Origin: Chitinophagaceae bacterium
GTDB lineage: Bacteria > Bacteroidota > Bacteroidia > Chitinophagales > Chitinophagaceae
Reading direction: 5' to 3'
Length of the DNA stretch: 37,478 nt
Assembly (NCBI GenBank): GCA_027484165.1
Contig: JAIXWH010000099.1
Location: 1 to 37,478, forward strand
Shown in pieces: positions 9,040 to 17,763 of this stretch. The position numbers were made by a program, and so were the translations under genes. Under the pieces are notes generated by a model that was not told the DNA's origin, ran no database searches, and worked only from the letters and a program-made list of their open reading frames with translations. Each line of letters opens with the position of its first letter. Position 1 is the stretch's first letter.

Positions 9040-9750
9040 TTGAGATTAGTGTATCAATTATTCAATATCAACAAAGAGCTAATTGCTTTTAAGCGTCAAC
9101 TCAAAAATGTTCTTGGCTTTACACCAAGAGATATCTTATTATACAAAACAGCATTAAGTCATAGGTCTGTTAGAGAAGGTGCAGATGAAAATAATGAACG
9201 CCTTGAGTTTTTAGGCGATGCCATTTTAAGTTCAATTGTTGCTCACTATCTTTTTAGAAAATATCCATACAAAGGGGAAGGATTTCTTACAGAGATGCGA
9301 AGCAAAATGGTGAACCGACAAAAGATGAATGAAATTGCTGTTAAAATGGGCCTGAAAAAAATCACGATTTACAACAAGATGGATAACGCCCTTAAAATTT
9401 CTCAGATTTTCGGAAACTCTCTGGAAGCCTTGATTGGCGCTGTTTATTTGGATAAGGGGTATGAAAAAACAAAAAAGTGGGTTGAAAAATACATCATCAT
9501 GCCTTATCTCTTTATTGATGATTTAGAAGGCATTGATATCAATATCAAAAACAAACTTTATGGCTGGGCCAATAAAAATGGAAAGAGTCTGGAGTTTGTA
9601 ACCCTTGATGAAAAAATTGAAAACGGAAGACGATTATTTACGATTGCTTCAACTGTTGATGGTCAAATTATTTCTCAGGCAAAAGGGTATAATAAAAAAG
9701 ATGCCAGTCATATCGCAGCACAATTAGCAGTCGAAAAATTAGGCCTTTAA
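9040..9750 (+). CDS. rnc: Ribonuclease III
   Basis: A double-strand-specific endoribonuclease that processes rRNA precursors and structured mRNAs. The RNase III signature ERLEFLGDAI is at residues 53-62, the second acidic region NSLEALIGAVYLDKGY at 126-141, and a double-stranded RNA-binding domain covers about 166-236. The start is not ATG. The frame is closed upstream by TAA at 9013 and has no ATG before codon 86, which lies inside the catalytic domain. TTG at 9040 is chosen because it gives a normal N-terminus; GTG at 9049 is possible. It lies between fabF and gpsA. Confidence 0.95.
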   Translation: MRLVYQLFNINKELIAFKRQLKNVLGFTPRDILLYKTALSHRSVREGADENNERLEFLGDAILSSIVAHYLFRKYPYKGEGFLTEMRSKMVNRQKMNEIAVKMGLKKITIYNKMDNALKISQIFGNSLEALIGAVYLDKGYEKTKKWVEKYIIMPYLFIDDLEGIDINIKNKLYGWANKNGKSLEFVTLDEKIENGRRLFTIASTVDGQIISQAKGYNKKDASHIAAQLAVEKLGL

Positions 9751-9779
9751 TTTTTTTATATTTCTATAAAAGTTAAAAA

Positions 9780-10814
9780 ATGAAATTTGGAATATTAGGA
9801 AGTGGCAGTTGGGGAACAGCATTGGCAAAATTGCTTACACATAATGGACAAAATATTTATTGGTGGAACAGGAGTGAGAATGCGATTCAACAATTCAAAG
9901 AAAAATCTCATAATCCTCATTATTTATCGTCAGCAAAATTCAATGTTAGTCAATTAAATTTTACTACATCAATAGAACATTTAATTCAAGAATCAGATAT
10001 TATTTTAATTGCAGTGCCCTCTGCTTATATATCAGATCTTCTAATTTCATTACCCAAAAATATTTTTACTAATAAAAAAATTCTTACTGCCATAAAAGGA
10101 ATTTTACCGGAAAGTAATTTGTTACTGAATGATTTTTTAAGTCAGCATTTCAACTTCTCAATTGAAAATTATTTTGCGGTTTCAGGTCCTTGTCATGCTG
10201 AAGAAGTAGCTGCGGAAAAATTATCTTATCTCACTTTTGCAGGACTTGATGAAACAGTTACAAAAAATATTTCTTCTTATTTTCAGACTCCTTATTTAAG
10301 AACTATAACTAACATTGATATTATTGGTGTTCAGTATGCTGCAGTACTTAAAAATATCTATGCATTAGGAGCAGGTATTGCTCATGGCTTAGATTACGGC
10401 GATAATTTTTTAAGCGTGTTCATTGCAAACAGCGCCGATGAAATGGCTGTATTCTTAAGGAAAGCAGGAATTATCAATGCTGAAGTTGGTTATTTAGAGC
10501 ACGGAAAAAAAAGTCCGGAACATCATAACAATTACGCTGCTTCTGTTTATCTCGGTGATTTGCTTGTAACCTGTTATTCTTTATACAGCAGAAACAGAAC
10601 TTTTGGTACCATGATTGGAAAAGGATACTCTGTAAAGTCAGCTCAATTGGAAATGAATATGGTTGCAGAAGGATATAATGCAAGTAAGTGCATGTTTGAG
10701 ATGAATAAAAAATACCTGGCTGAAATGCCAATTGCAGAAACGATTTATAAAATATTATGGGAAAAAATTTCAGCCGAAGATGGATTTAAATACATTGAAG
10801 AAAATCTAATCTAA
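9780..10814 (+). CDS. gpsA: NAD(P)-dependent glycerol-3-phosphate dehydrogenase
   Basis: It makes sn-glycerol 3-phosphate from dihydroxyacetone phosphate for phospholipid synthesis. The 344-residue protein shows the N-terminal dinucleotide-binding GILGSGSWGTALA (G-x-G-x-x-G, residues 4-16), SGPCHAEEVA at 135-144 and the active-site Lys K191 in QYAAVLKNIYALGAG. A substrate-binding segment SRNRTFGTMIGKG follows near the C-terminus. The segment that is usually AKAALITRG is diverged here (FLSVFIANS), as may be normal for this lineage. It lies 29 bp after rnc and ends the acpP run, convergent with hemW. Confidence 0.93.
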   Translation: MKFGILGSGSWGTALAKLLTHNGQNIYWWNRSENAIQQFKEKSHNPHYLSSAKFNVSQLNFTTSIEHLIQESDIILIAVPSAYISDLLISLPKNIFTNKKILTAIKGILPESNLLLNDFLSQHFNFSIENYFAVSGPCHAEEVAAEKLSYLTFAGLDETVTKNISSYFQTPYLRTITNIDIIGVQYAAVLKNIYALGAGIAHGLDYGDNFLSVFIANSADEMAVFLRKAGIINAEVGYLEHGKKSPEHHNNYAASVYLGDLLVTCYSLYSRNRTFGTMIGKGYSVKSAQLEMNMVAEGYNASKCMFEMNKKYLAEMPIAETIYKILWEKISAEDGFKYIEENLI

Positions 10815-10829
10815 CGAAAACGAAAAGCG

Positions 10830-11960
10830 TTAAAAAAATAAGTCTGAGGCAATTCCGTCTGCAAATAATTTTCCTTCCCTGGTTAAAAAAAGTCTTCCAT
10901 CATTTTTGATTACCTTTTCTGTTTTTTGAAATTTTTCAATTTTTTGAAGCAGTTCTATTGTAATTTCTTTTCCAAAATCAGAATCAATTTTATTTAAATC
11001 AATGCCTTCTATTGTTCTTAATGCAGTCATGATGTACTCATTTATTTGTTGAGTTGGAGTCAAAATTTCTTCTTCAAAATTTATTTCATTCAAGCTCAAA
11101 CATTTTATGAACAAAGCATTATTTGCAATGTTCCATCTTCTTTTGTTACTGCCATCAAATGAATGTGCCGAAGGCCCAAATCCATAATAAGACTTTCCTT
11201 GCCAGTAACTGCTGTTGTGTTTACTCCTCATGCCTGGTTTAGCATAATTGCTAATTTCATATTGCTCATATCCATGATTGCCTAAATAATCAGCAATAAT
11301 TAAAAATTGCTCGGCTTGTTTATCTGTATTGATGTTGGCGATTTTTTTCTTTTCAATTAAATGACTGAGCTGTGTTTTAGGTTCAACAGTAAGTGCATAG
11401 CAGGATATGTGTGGAATGTTTTTTTGAGAAATGATGTCAAGATTTTTTTTCAACATTTCGTTAGTCAAAATTGGACTACCAAAAATCAAATCAACAGAAA
11501 AATTAGAAATCCCCGCTTCGATAATATCATCGATACTTCTCAATGCAATTTCGGTATCGTGAGCCCTGTTCATCCACTTTAATTCTTCATCAAAAAAACT
11601 CTGCACACCTAAACTCAATCGATTGATACCAATTGATTTCCAGCTTTTTACTTTTTCCAAACAGATATCATCCGGATTCGCTTCAAGCGTAATTTCAGCA
11701 GCATCCCAAACACGGAATTTAACTTTGATGTTCTCGATGATTTTCGATAACTCATATATACTTAAAATGCTGGGTGTCCCACCACCAAAATAAATAGTTT
11801 CAATAAGTTCATCTGCAGCAATAAAATCTTTTTGCAAAGAAATTTCTTTATTGAGCGATTCAATTAATGCATCTTTCTGATCTAATTGTGTAGAAAAATG
11901 AAAATTGCAATAATTACAGGCTTTTTTACAAAATGGAATATGAATATAAATACCCGCCAA
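10830..11960 (-). CDS. hemW: Radical SAM heme chaperone HemW (CPO-III-like)
   Basis: A radical SAM protein that binds heme and is thought to deliver it to target proteins; many genomes label it as oxygen-independent coproporphyrinogen oxidase. With a TTG start at 11960 the protein begins MAGIYIHIPFC, exactly the family N-terminus, and has 376 residues. The 4Fe-4S motif is C11-x3-C15-x2-C18 (FCKKACNYCNF). GGGTPS and the HNSSYW segment of the family are also present. A longer TTG start at 11999 exists but adds 13 residues that do not look conserved. No in-frame ATG precedes the cysteine motif. It is divergent from the Omp85 gene with only about 33 bp between chosen starts. Confidence 0.92.
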   Translation of the reverse strand: MAGIYIHIPFCKKACNYCNFHFSTQLDQKDALIESLNKEISLQKDFIAADELIETIYFGGGTPSILSIYELSKIIENIKVKFRVWDAAEITLEANPDDICLEKVKSWKSIGINRLSLGVQSFFDEELKWMNRAHDTEIALRSIDDIIEAGISNFSVDLIFGSPILTNEMLKKNLDIISQKNIPHISCYALTVEPKTQLSHLIEKKKIANINTDKQAEQFLIIADYLGNHGYEQYEISNYAKPGMRSKHNSSYWQGKSYYGFGPSAHSFDGSNKRRWNIANNALFIKCLSLNEINFEEEILTPTQQINEYIMTALRTIEGIDLNKIDSDFGKEITIELLQKIEKFQKTEKVIKNDGRLFLTREGKLFADGIASDLFF

Positions 11961-11993
11961 AGATTGTAGTTTTACATGGTAATAATTAACCGC

Positions 11994-13793
11994 ATGCAAT
12001 TTAGCTTTAATGATACGATAAAGAAAATCTTCTTATTGCTTTTTGCTATGCAATTATCAAACATTGTTTGCTCTCAAAACAAAAAGACTTTCTTAAATTA
12101 TGAATTTATAGACTTTGATAGCAGTTCTATTATTGAAAAAACTGCTTTAAAATCAGCATTCAACAATCAACAGGAATTAACTGAATATTTAAAAAGATTG
12201 CCTAATCTCTTATTGCAAAAAGGATTTCCTTTTTCTTCAGTTGATACGGTTTATCAACAAAATAATCAAACATTCATCCATTTATATTTAGGGGAAAAAT
12301 ATCATCATGTAAAATTTGATTATGCTTCACTCAATCAAAAAGAGTTGTCTCTTCTAAATTTAAAAAGGCACAAAAAATTCAACACCCTTCAGGATTTATC
12401 ATCAATTTCTGAAATATTAATCAACTATTACGAAAACAATGGTTTTCCATTTGCAAGTGTTACAATCGATAGTATCAGTTTTTCTAATGAAGAAATTCAT
12501 GCAAGAATAAAATCTGAAAGAGGAGTATTTTATAAAATAGATAGTATTCATATTGAAGGTTCTGCAAAAATTAAAAATAAATTTTTGTCTAAGTATTTGC
12601 ATATTCAATCCGGAAGTCCTTACAGCAAAGAAAAGTTAAGATATGTCGACAAAAAAATCTCTGAATTGTCTTATATCAAATCTATTCAGTCATCTGATGT
12701 TTCAATGCTTGGAACTGGAGCTTCGCTAAATTTATATCTTCAATCCAAAAAAAACAGTCAATTTAATTTTTTGATTGGACTTCAGCCTGCGTCAATTTAC
12801 AATAATAAATTTAGATTCACTGGCGATTTAAATCTAGATCTTAAGAACTCTTTCGGTCAAGCAGAGAATATTGTTTTAAGATGGCAGCAACTTCAACCCC
12901 AATCACCAAGGTTAAATATACGCTTTGTAAAGCCCTATATTTTCGGCTCTCAATTTGATTTTGATGGGGGTTTTGAATTGTTTAAAAAAGACAGTTCTTT
13001 TTTACAAATCAATTCTCAATTGGGTATGCAATTTTCAATTTCTAATAATCAGTTGGGAAGAATTTTTATGCAGTGGCAAAAAAGTAATTTACTTTCTGGG
13101 GGAGTGGATACTAATAAAATAAAATCAGAAAAAAGACTTCCTAACAATATTGATGTTAGTGTAAATTATTTAGGTCTGAATTACCAATGGAACAACACAA
13201 ATTATAAATTCAATCCCAGGAAAGGAAATGATCTTTCCATTTTTGCTTTGGTTGGTATCAAGAAAATCAAAAAGAACGAAGACGTTTTGTCAATTAAAGA
13301 AACAAGTTTTAATTATTCAACATTATATGATTCATTAAAGCTAAACTCTCAACAAATCAAATTGAAAATAAATTTTGCTCATTATTTTCCAATTGGTCGT
13401 TCTTCAACTTTTAAAGCTGCAATAAATTTAGGAAGTCTCATCGGTTCAGATATTTTCAGAAATGAATTGTATCAAATCGGCGGATTTAATTTGTTGAGAG
13501 GTTTTGATGAAGAGAGTATTTATGCGAAACAATATGAAGTGTTAACATTCGAATATCGATTGCTGTTTGGATCGAATTCATTCATCTCTTTGTTTTCAGA
13601 TATTGGAAATGTAACTAACAGTTACCAAAAATATAAGCAGGAAAATCAATTTTATGCTGCCGGATTAGGTTTTTTATTTGAAACAAAAGTTGGCGTTTTA
13701 AATTTATTTTATGCTGTTGGGAAAAGAAATGATATACCATTCAATTTGAGAGAATCTTCAAAAATTCATTTTGGTTACATTAATTACTTTTAA
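11994..13793 (+). CDS. Omp85 superfamily outer-membrane protein with POTRA-like repeats (TamA/BamA-like)
   Basis: A 599-residue protein starting at ATG 11994; ATG 11976 would add six residues. A signal peptide covers about residues 8-28, ending VCSQ. Two POTRA-like modules with the pattern YYENNGFPFASV and IEGSAKIKN fill about 30-245. The C-terminal half is a beta-barrel with alternating hydrophobics and the Omp85-type segment GGFNLLRGFDEES near residue 490, ending in aromatic NYF. It is shorter than typical Bacteroidota BamA, so a TamA-like or BamA-paralogue role in outer-membrane protein or lipid handling is more likely. The next gene begins within or just after its stop. Confidence 0.82.
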   Translation: MQFSFNDTIKKIFLLLFAMQLSNIVCSQNKKTFLNYEFIDFDSSSIIEKTALKSAFNNQQELTEYLKRLPNLLLQKGFPFSSVDTVYQQNNQTFIHLYLGEKYHHVKFDYASLNQKELSLLNLKRHKKFNTLQDLSSISEILINYYENNGFPFASVTIDSISFSNEEIHARIKSERGVFYKIDSIHIEGSAKIKNKFLSKYLHIQSGSPYSKEKLRYVDKKISELSYIKSIQSSDVSMLGTGASLNLYLQSKKNSQFNFLIGLQPASIYNNKFRFTGDLNLDLKNSFGQAENIVLRWQQLQPQSPRLNIRFVKPYIFGSQFDFDGGFELFKKDSSFLQINSQLGMQFSISNNQLGRIFMQWQKSNLLSGGVDTNKIKSEKRLPNNIDVSVNYLGLNYQWNNTNYKFNPRKGNDLSIFALVGIKKIKKNEDVLSIKETSFNYSTLYDSLKLNSQQIKLKINFAHYFPIGRSSTFKAAINLGSLIGSDIFRNELYQIGGFNLLRGFDEESIYAKQYEVLTFEYRLLFGSNSFISLFSDIGNVTNSYQKYKQENQFYAAGLGFLFETKVGVLNLFYAVGKRNDIPFNLRESSKIHFGYINYF

Positions 13794-13794
13794 T

Positions 13795-14724
13795 TTGCAT
13801 TTCAATAAATATTTTTCTTTGTCAGTTATTAATCCTTTAAGAGCAGTTTTTTATTTGACGATATTTTTATCAGCGCTCGTATTTTTTTCTGAAAACATTA
13901 GGGCGCAAGACTCATCAATGCAAATTGAAATCCTAACAGATACAATTCAAATTTCAGTTGCAAAAAATAGAACTGCAAACCATTCTATTGACGAAATAAT
14001 TAAAAGTAATTTTCTTGTTTGTACCCAGAAGCAACCCAATCAGTTCTTTCAGGAAATTCATCATGAAATAAAATTTAAGCAATCTCTCTTTTATATCATT
14101 TTTTCACTTTTTTTATTTTTTGGAATATTAAAAGTGGCATTCAATAATTATACCACTAACTTACTTAGGGTTTTTTTTAATACCACATTAAGACAAAGTC
14201 AACTTACCGAACAATTACTGTTTTCTAAAATGCCTTCTTTACTTTATAATTTATTTTTTTTGTTAGTAGCAAGCACATATATATTCGTATTATTTGCATT
14301 AAAGATTAATCCTACAATTTTTGATTGGAAACTTATGGCATATGTTTTGTCTGCTGTAGGTTTGGTTTACTCCATAAAATTTATCATTCTAAAATTGTCG
14401 GGATGGCTTACTGGATATAAGCAAGAAGTTGAAAATTATGTTTTTATAGTTTTCCTCATTAATAAAATTCTTGCCATACTTCTTTTGCCCATTTTATTAC
14501 TTGTTAGTTTTTCTAATCAGGAACTTGGAAATTTAGCTGTAAAGATTTCTTATGTTTTAATTTTTCTACTTTATTTTTTAAGGTACTTTAGAACTTTCAA
14601 CTTACTTAATCGAAGATTAAGCATCTCTAAATTTCATTTTCTGATTTATGCCATAGGAATTGAAATAATCCCAATTTTATTGATTTATAAGTCACTAGTT
14701 ATTATTATTGATAAAAGTTTGTAA
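13795..14724 (+). CDS. DUF4271-type polytopic membrane protein
   Basis: An inner-membrane protein of about 309 residues with an N-terminal signal or anchor segment ending near NIRAQ and about six further hydrophobic helices. I recognise the overall pattern as the DUF4271 family of Bacteroidota; its function is unknown. No ATG precedes the signal segment, so the start is a TTG: 13795, one base after the Omp85 stop, is chosen. TTG 13771 (overlapping the Omp85 gene) and TTG 13819 are alternatives. It is followed by uroporphyrinogen-III synthase, a pairing I associate with this family in other Bacteroidota. The stop codon TAA doubles as the start of a TAATTTTG promoter element. Confidence 0.72.
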   Translation: MHFNKYFSLSVINPLRAVFYLTIFLSALVFFSENIRAQDSSMQIEILTDTIQISVAKNRTANHSIDEIIKSNFLVCTQKQPNQFFQEIHHEIKFKQSLFYIIFSLFLFFGILKVAFNNYTTNLLRVFFNTTLRQSQLTEQLLFSKMPSLLYNLFFLLVASTYIFVLFALKINPTIFDWKLMAYVLSAVGLVYSIKFIILKLSGWLTGYKQEVENYVFIVFLINKILAILLLPILLLVSFSNQELGNLAVKISYVLIFLLYFLRYFRTFNLLNRRLSISKFHFLIYAIGIEIIPILLIYKSLVIIIDKSL

Positions 14725-14729
14725 TTTTG
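14722..14729 (+). promoter_or_regulatory. -7 promoter element for the uroporphyrinogen-III synthase gene
   Basis: TAATTTTG matches TAnnTTTG exactly. Its first three bases are the stop codon of the preceding gene, and the next ATG is 42 bp downstream. No -33 TTTG at standard spacing is evident. Confidence 0.4.
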
Positions 14730-14771
14730 CGAATTATTAGACAGGTAGCATAATCTAAAAGAAACTAAAAG

Positions 14772-15554
14772 ATGGCAGTTGCAAAAAAGCCTACAAAGAA
14801 AATTCTAATTTCCCAACCTAGGCCGGAAGGTGCGAAATCTCCTTATTATGATTTAGCTACGAAATTTAATTTATCAATCGATTTTTATCCATTCATAAGT
14901 GTTGAAGGGATTCCTTCAAAAGATTTTAGAAAGCAAAAAATTGACATCTCACAATTCACTGCTGTGATATTTACAAGTAGGAATGCAATCGATCATTTTT
15001 TCAGAATTTGTGAAGAGATGAAAGTAAGCGTTTCTCAGGATACAAAATATTTTTGCATTACTGAATCAGTTGCTTTGTACTTGCAGAAATTTATTTTGTA
15101 TCGCAAGCGCAAAGTATTTTATGGCGCTGATGGCCATAACAAGAGTTTATTTGATGTAATCAACAAGCACAAAGACAACGAGAAGTTTTTATATCCATGT
15201 TCTGAATCATTTGACAGCGAGATTACAAACTGGTTGAAATCCAATAAGTGCGAATTTGCTACACCGGTTTTATATAAAGTTGTCAGTAATAATATCAAAG
15301 AAGTGATAGCAAAAAATTATGACATCATTTGTTTTTTCACACCTGGAGCGATTAAAAGTTTAAAAGAAAATTTTCCAAGATACAAGCAGAACGAAACCAA
15401 AATTGCGATTTTTGGAGCGAATACCATAAAAGCTGCTGAAGATGCAAAGTTGTCCATCGATATAAAAGCTCCCTTACCTCAAACGCCAAGTATGGTTAGT
15501 GCGCTGGAGAAATTTCTAAAAGAAAAGCCCAAAAAAATAGCCAAAAAGGTATAA
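14772..15554 (+). CDS. hemD: Uroporphyrinogen-III synthase
   Basis: It closes hydroxymethylbilane to uroporphyrinogen III in tetrapyrrole synthesis. The 260-residue length fits. The family is poorly conserved. Recognisable features are the N-terminal KILISQPRP strand, AVIFTSRNAIDHFF near residues 65-78, and the C-terminal CFFTPGAIKSLKENF near 187-201 (the usual FTSP-x-x-v pattern). It has a Lys-rich C-terminal tail. The neighbourhood includes hemW upstream on the other strand, so heme-related functions cluster loosely here. Confidence is good but rests on pattern rather than on a catalytic residue. Confidence 0.8.
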   Translation: MAVAKKPTKKILISQPRPEGAKSPYYDLATKFNLSIDFYPFISVEGIPSKDFRKQKIDISQFTAVIFTSRNAIDHFFRICEEMKVSVSQDTKYFCITESVALYLQKFILYRKRKVFYGADGHNKSLFDVINKHKDNEKFLYPCSESFDSEITNWLKSNKCEFATPVLYKVVSNNIKEVIAKNYDIICFFTPGAIKSLKENFPRYKQNETKIAIFGANTIKAAEDAKLSIDIKAPLPQTPSMVSALEKFLKEKPKKIAKKV

Positions 15555-15571
15555 TCCTTTTATAAAATTTC

Positions 15572-17623
15572 ATGGATAAAAAGTATACCAATGATTTGAT
15601 TCATGAAACAAGCTTGTATTTACTCCAACATGCTCACAATCCAGTTAATTGGTATTCATGGAGTCAGAATACATTATCTCTTGCAAAGAAATTAGACAAG
15701 CCGATTCTTTTAAGTATAGGTTATTCTGCATGCCACTGGTGTCATGTGATGGAACGTGAAAGTTTTGAGGATATGGAAACCGCTGAGTTTATGAATGAGA
15801 ATTTCATAAACATAAAAGTTGACAGAGAAGAGAGACCAGACATTGATAGTATTTACATGGATGCAGTACAAATTTTAACTGGCTCAGGGGGGTGGCCACT
15901 TAATGTTTTTCTGACTCCTGATGCAATCCCTTTTTATGGAGGTACTTATTTTCCCCCAAAACAAAGCTACAACAGGCCTTCATGGATGGACGTTTTAAAA
16001 TTCATTTCTGAAGTATGGAAAACCAATCCCATTAAAGCCGAGGATCAGGCACAAAAATTATTAGATCATATTCAGTCCTTGACTACAGCATTTTCAATTG
16101 TTTCAAAGGTTGAGAATATAGAAAAGTCGGAGTTTACTGGGTTGCAATGCAACGAACTCAATTCAACATTTTTAAAAAGTGCGGATAAAATTTTTGGGGG
16201 CTTTGGATCTGCACCCAAGTTTCCACAAACCTTTACATTACAATTTCTTTTGGCTTATGGGAAATTTTACAATTGCCAGGAATCAATTGATCATGCACTG
16301 CTTTCATTGAAATCAATGTTGAGGGGCGGGATTTATGATCATTTAGCTGGTGGTTTATGCAGATACAGTACAGATGAAAAATGGTTGGCACCTCATTTTG
16401 AAAAAATGCTTTATGATAATGCGCTTTTAATAATAGTTCTTTCCGAAGCTTATCAAATTTGCAAGGATGAAGAAATCAAAAAAGGCATAGAAAAAACAAT
16501 AACGTTCTGTGAGAATGAGTTAAAAAGTAAGGACGGTGGTTATTTTGCGGCAATTGATGCAGATAGTGAAGGAGAGGAGGGCAAATTTTATATCTGGGAT
16601 AAAACTGAAATTGAATCAGTATTGGGGGAAGAATCATCAGAATTTATTGATTACTATGGAATCACGGAAAAGGGTAATTGGGAGGGAATGAACATCTTGA
16701 ATAAATGCCATCATTTCAATACCCATATTTACAAATCGGATGTTGATGATTTGCTCAGAAGAATCGCAATTTGTGAAAAAAAATTATTGTCTCATAGAAA
16801 CAAGAGGATAAGACCAGTAACAGATGATAAAATCATTCTTAGTTGGAATGCTATATATCTAACAGCACTTTGTAAAGCTTCTGCAGCTTTGAAGGAAGAA
16901 AAATATAAAGTTTGTGCAGAGGAGTTGTTCTATTTTTTAGAGTCAAAATTTTTCAAGTCAAATGGTCAACTAAATCACTCATACAAAAACTCCGAATTAA
17001 AATTCATGGCATATTTGGATGACTATGCTTACTTGATTCAATCCTGTATTTTATTACAAGAGTTAACCGGTAATCAAAAATATTTGGATTGTGCAAAATC
17101 TTACACTCAATACGTAATCGACAATTTTAGTCAAGAAAGTTCAGACTTCTTTTATTATACAGATCAAAAACAGGACGACATTATTCTAAGAAAATTGGAT
17201 AATTATGATTCAGCACTTCCATCTGGGAATAGTGTAATGGCCTTTAATTTGAAATATTTGTCAGAAATTTTTCAAATCGAAGGATGGAAGGCACAATCAA
17301 TAAAGATGCTGAATAGCATCTATCCATTTGCTATTAAACACACTAATTCATTTGCTTTTTGGTGCTTTCAAATCATCAATCAAAGTGTTGAAAATTATCA
17401 AATTGTAATAACGGGTAAAGAAAACTCAGAAATGAGATCATCTGTAAATGAAATGTATATTCCAAACAAAGTGCTACAGTCTACAGAAACGGAGAGGAAA
17501 TATCCATTACTTGATGGAAAACGGATTAGTGAGTATTCATCTCAAATGCACATTTGTGGTGAAAAAATGTGTTACGAACCACAGCAAAGTTTAACCTTAA
17601 TCAGACTTTTAACTAAAAATTAG
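15572..17623 (+). CDS. Thioredoxin-domain protein of the YyaL/SSP411 (DUF255) family
   Basis: A 683-residue protein with an N-terminal thioredoxin-like domain (about 1-165) and a C-terminal alpha/alpha-toroid region resembling glycosidase or epimerase barrels. The hallmark is SACHWCHVMERESFED with C54 and C57. Further family segments are GSGGWPLNVFLTPD, FYGGTYFPP, GGFGSAPKFPQ and LAPHFEKMLYDNALL. The molecular function of bacterial members is not firmly established. No signal peptide is seen, so it is probably cytoplasmic. It starts 17 bp after hemD and is likely co-transcribed. Confidence 0.92.
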   Translation: MDKKYTNDLIHETSLYLLQHAHNPVNWYSWSQNTLSLAKKLDKPILLSIGYSACHWCHVMERESFEDMETAEFMNENFINIKVDREERPDIDSIYMDAVQILTGSGGWPLNVFLTPDAIPFYGGTYFPPKQSYNRPSWMDVLKFISEVWKTNPIKAEDQAQKLLDHIQSLTTAFSIVSKVENIEKSEFTGLQCNELNSTFLKSADKIFGGFGSAPKFPQTFTLQFLLAYGKFYNCQESIDHALLSLKSMLRGGIYDHLAGGLCRYSTDEKWLAPHFEKMLYDNALLIIVLSEAYQICKDEEIKKGIEKTITFCENELKSKDGGYFAAIDADSEGEEGKFYIWDKTEIESVLGEESSEFIDYYGITEKGNWEGMNILNKCHHFNTHIYKSDVDDLLRRIAICEKKLLSHRNKRIRPVTDDKIILSWNAIYLTALCKASAALKEEKYKVCAEELFYFLESKFFKSNGQLNHSYKNSELKFMAYLDDYAYLIQSCILLQELTGNQKYLDCAKSYTQYVIDNFSQESSDFFYYTDQKQDDIILRKLDNYDSALPSGNSVMAFNLKYLSEIFQIEGWKAQSIKMLNSIYPFAIKHTNSFAFWCFQIINQSVENYQIVITGKENSEMRSSVNEMYIPNKVLQSTETERKYPLLDGKRISEYSSQMHICGEKMCYEPQQSLTLIRLLTKN

Positions 17624-17734
17624 AATATTTAAAACGATTGCAATAGCAATAATTCAATAATTTGGTCGTTAGAATGAATGTTTCTAATTTTTAAATAAGT
17701 TTTTGGAATTTTATTTTTAAATTAAAATAATCAT

Positions 17735-17742
17735 TACATTTG
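17735..17742 (+). promoter_or_regulatory. -7 promoter element upstream of gldK
   Basis: TACATTTG is an exact TAnnTTTG match 21 bp before the gldK ATG, at the end of an AT-rich 140-bp intergenic region. The nearest TTTG (17702-17705) is too far upstream (29 bp) for a normal -33 element. Confidence 0.5.
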
Positions 17743-17763
17743 CCCATACTTAATTAAGTTAAA

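Noticed and set aside
10814-10845. Hairpin terminator between gpsA and hemW
   Set aside because: Only 4-5 bp can pair (TAACG/CGTTA) and the following run is A rather than T on the + strand, so it is too weak to call.
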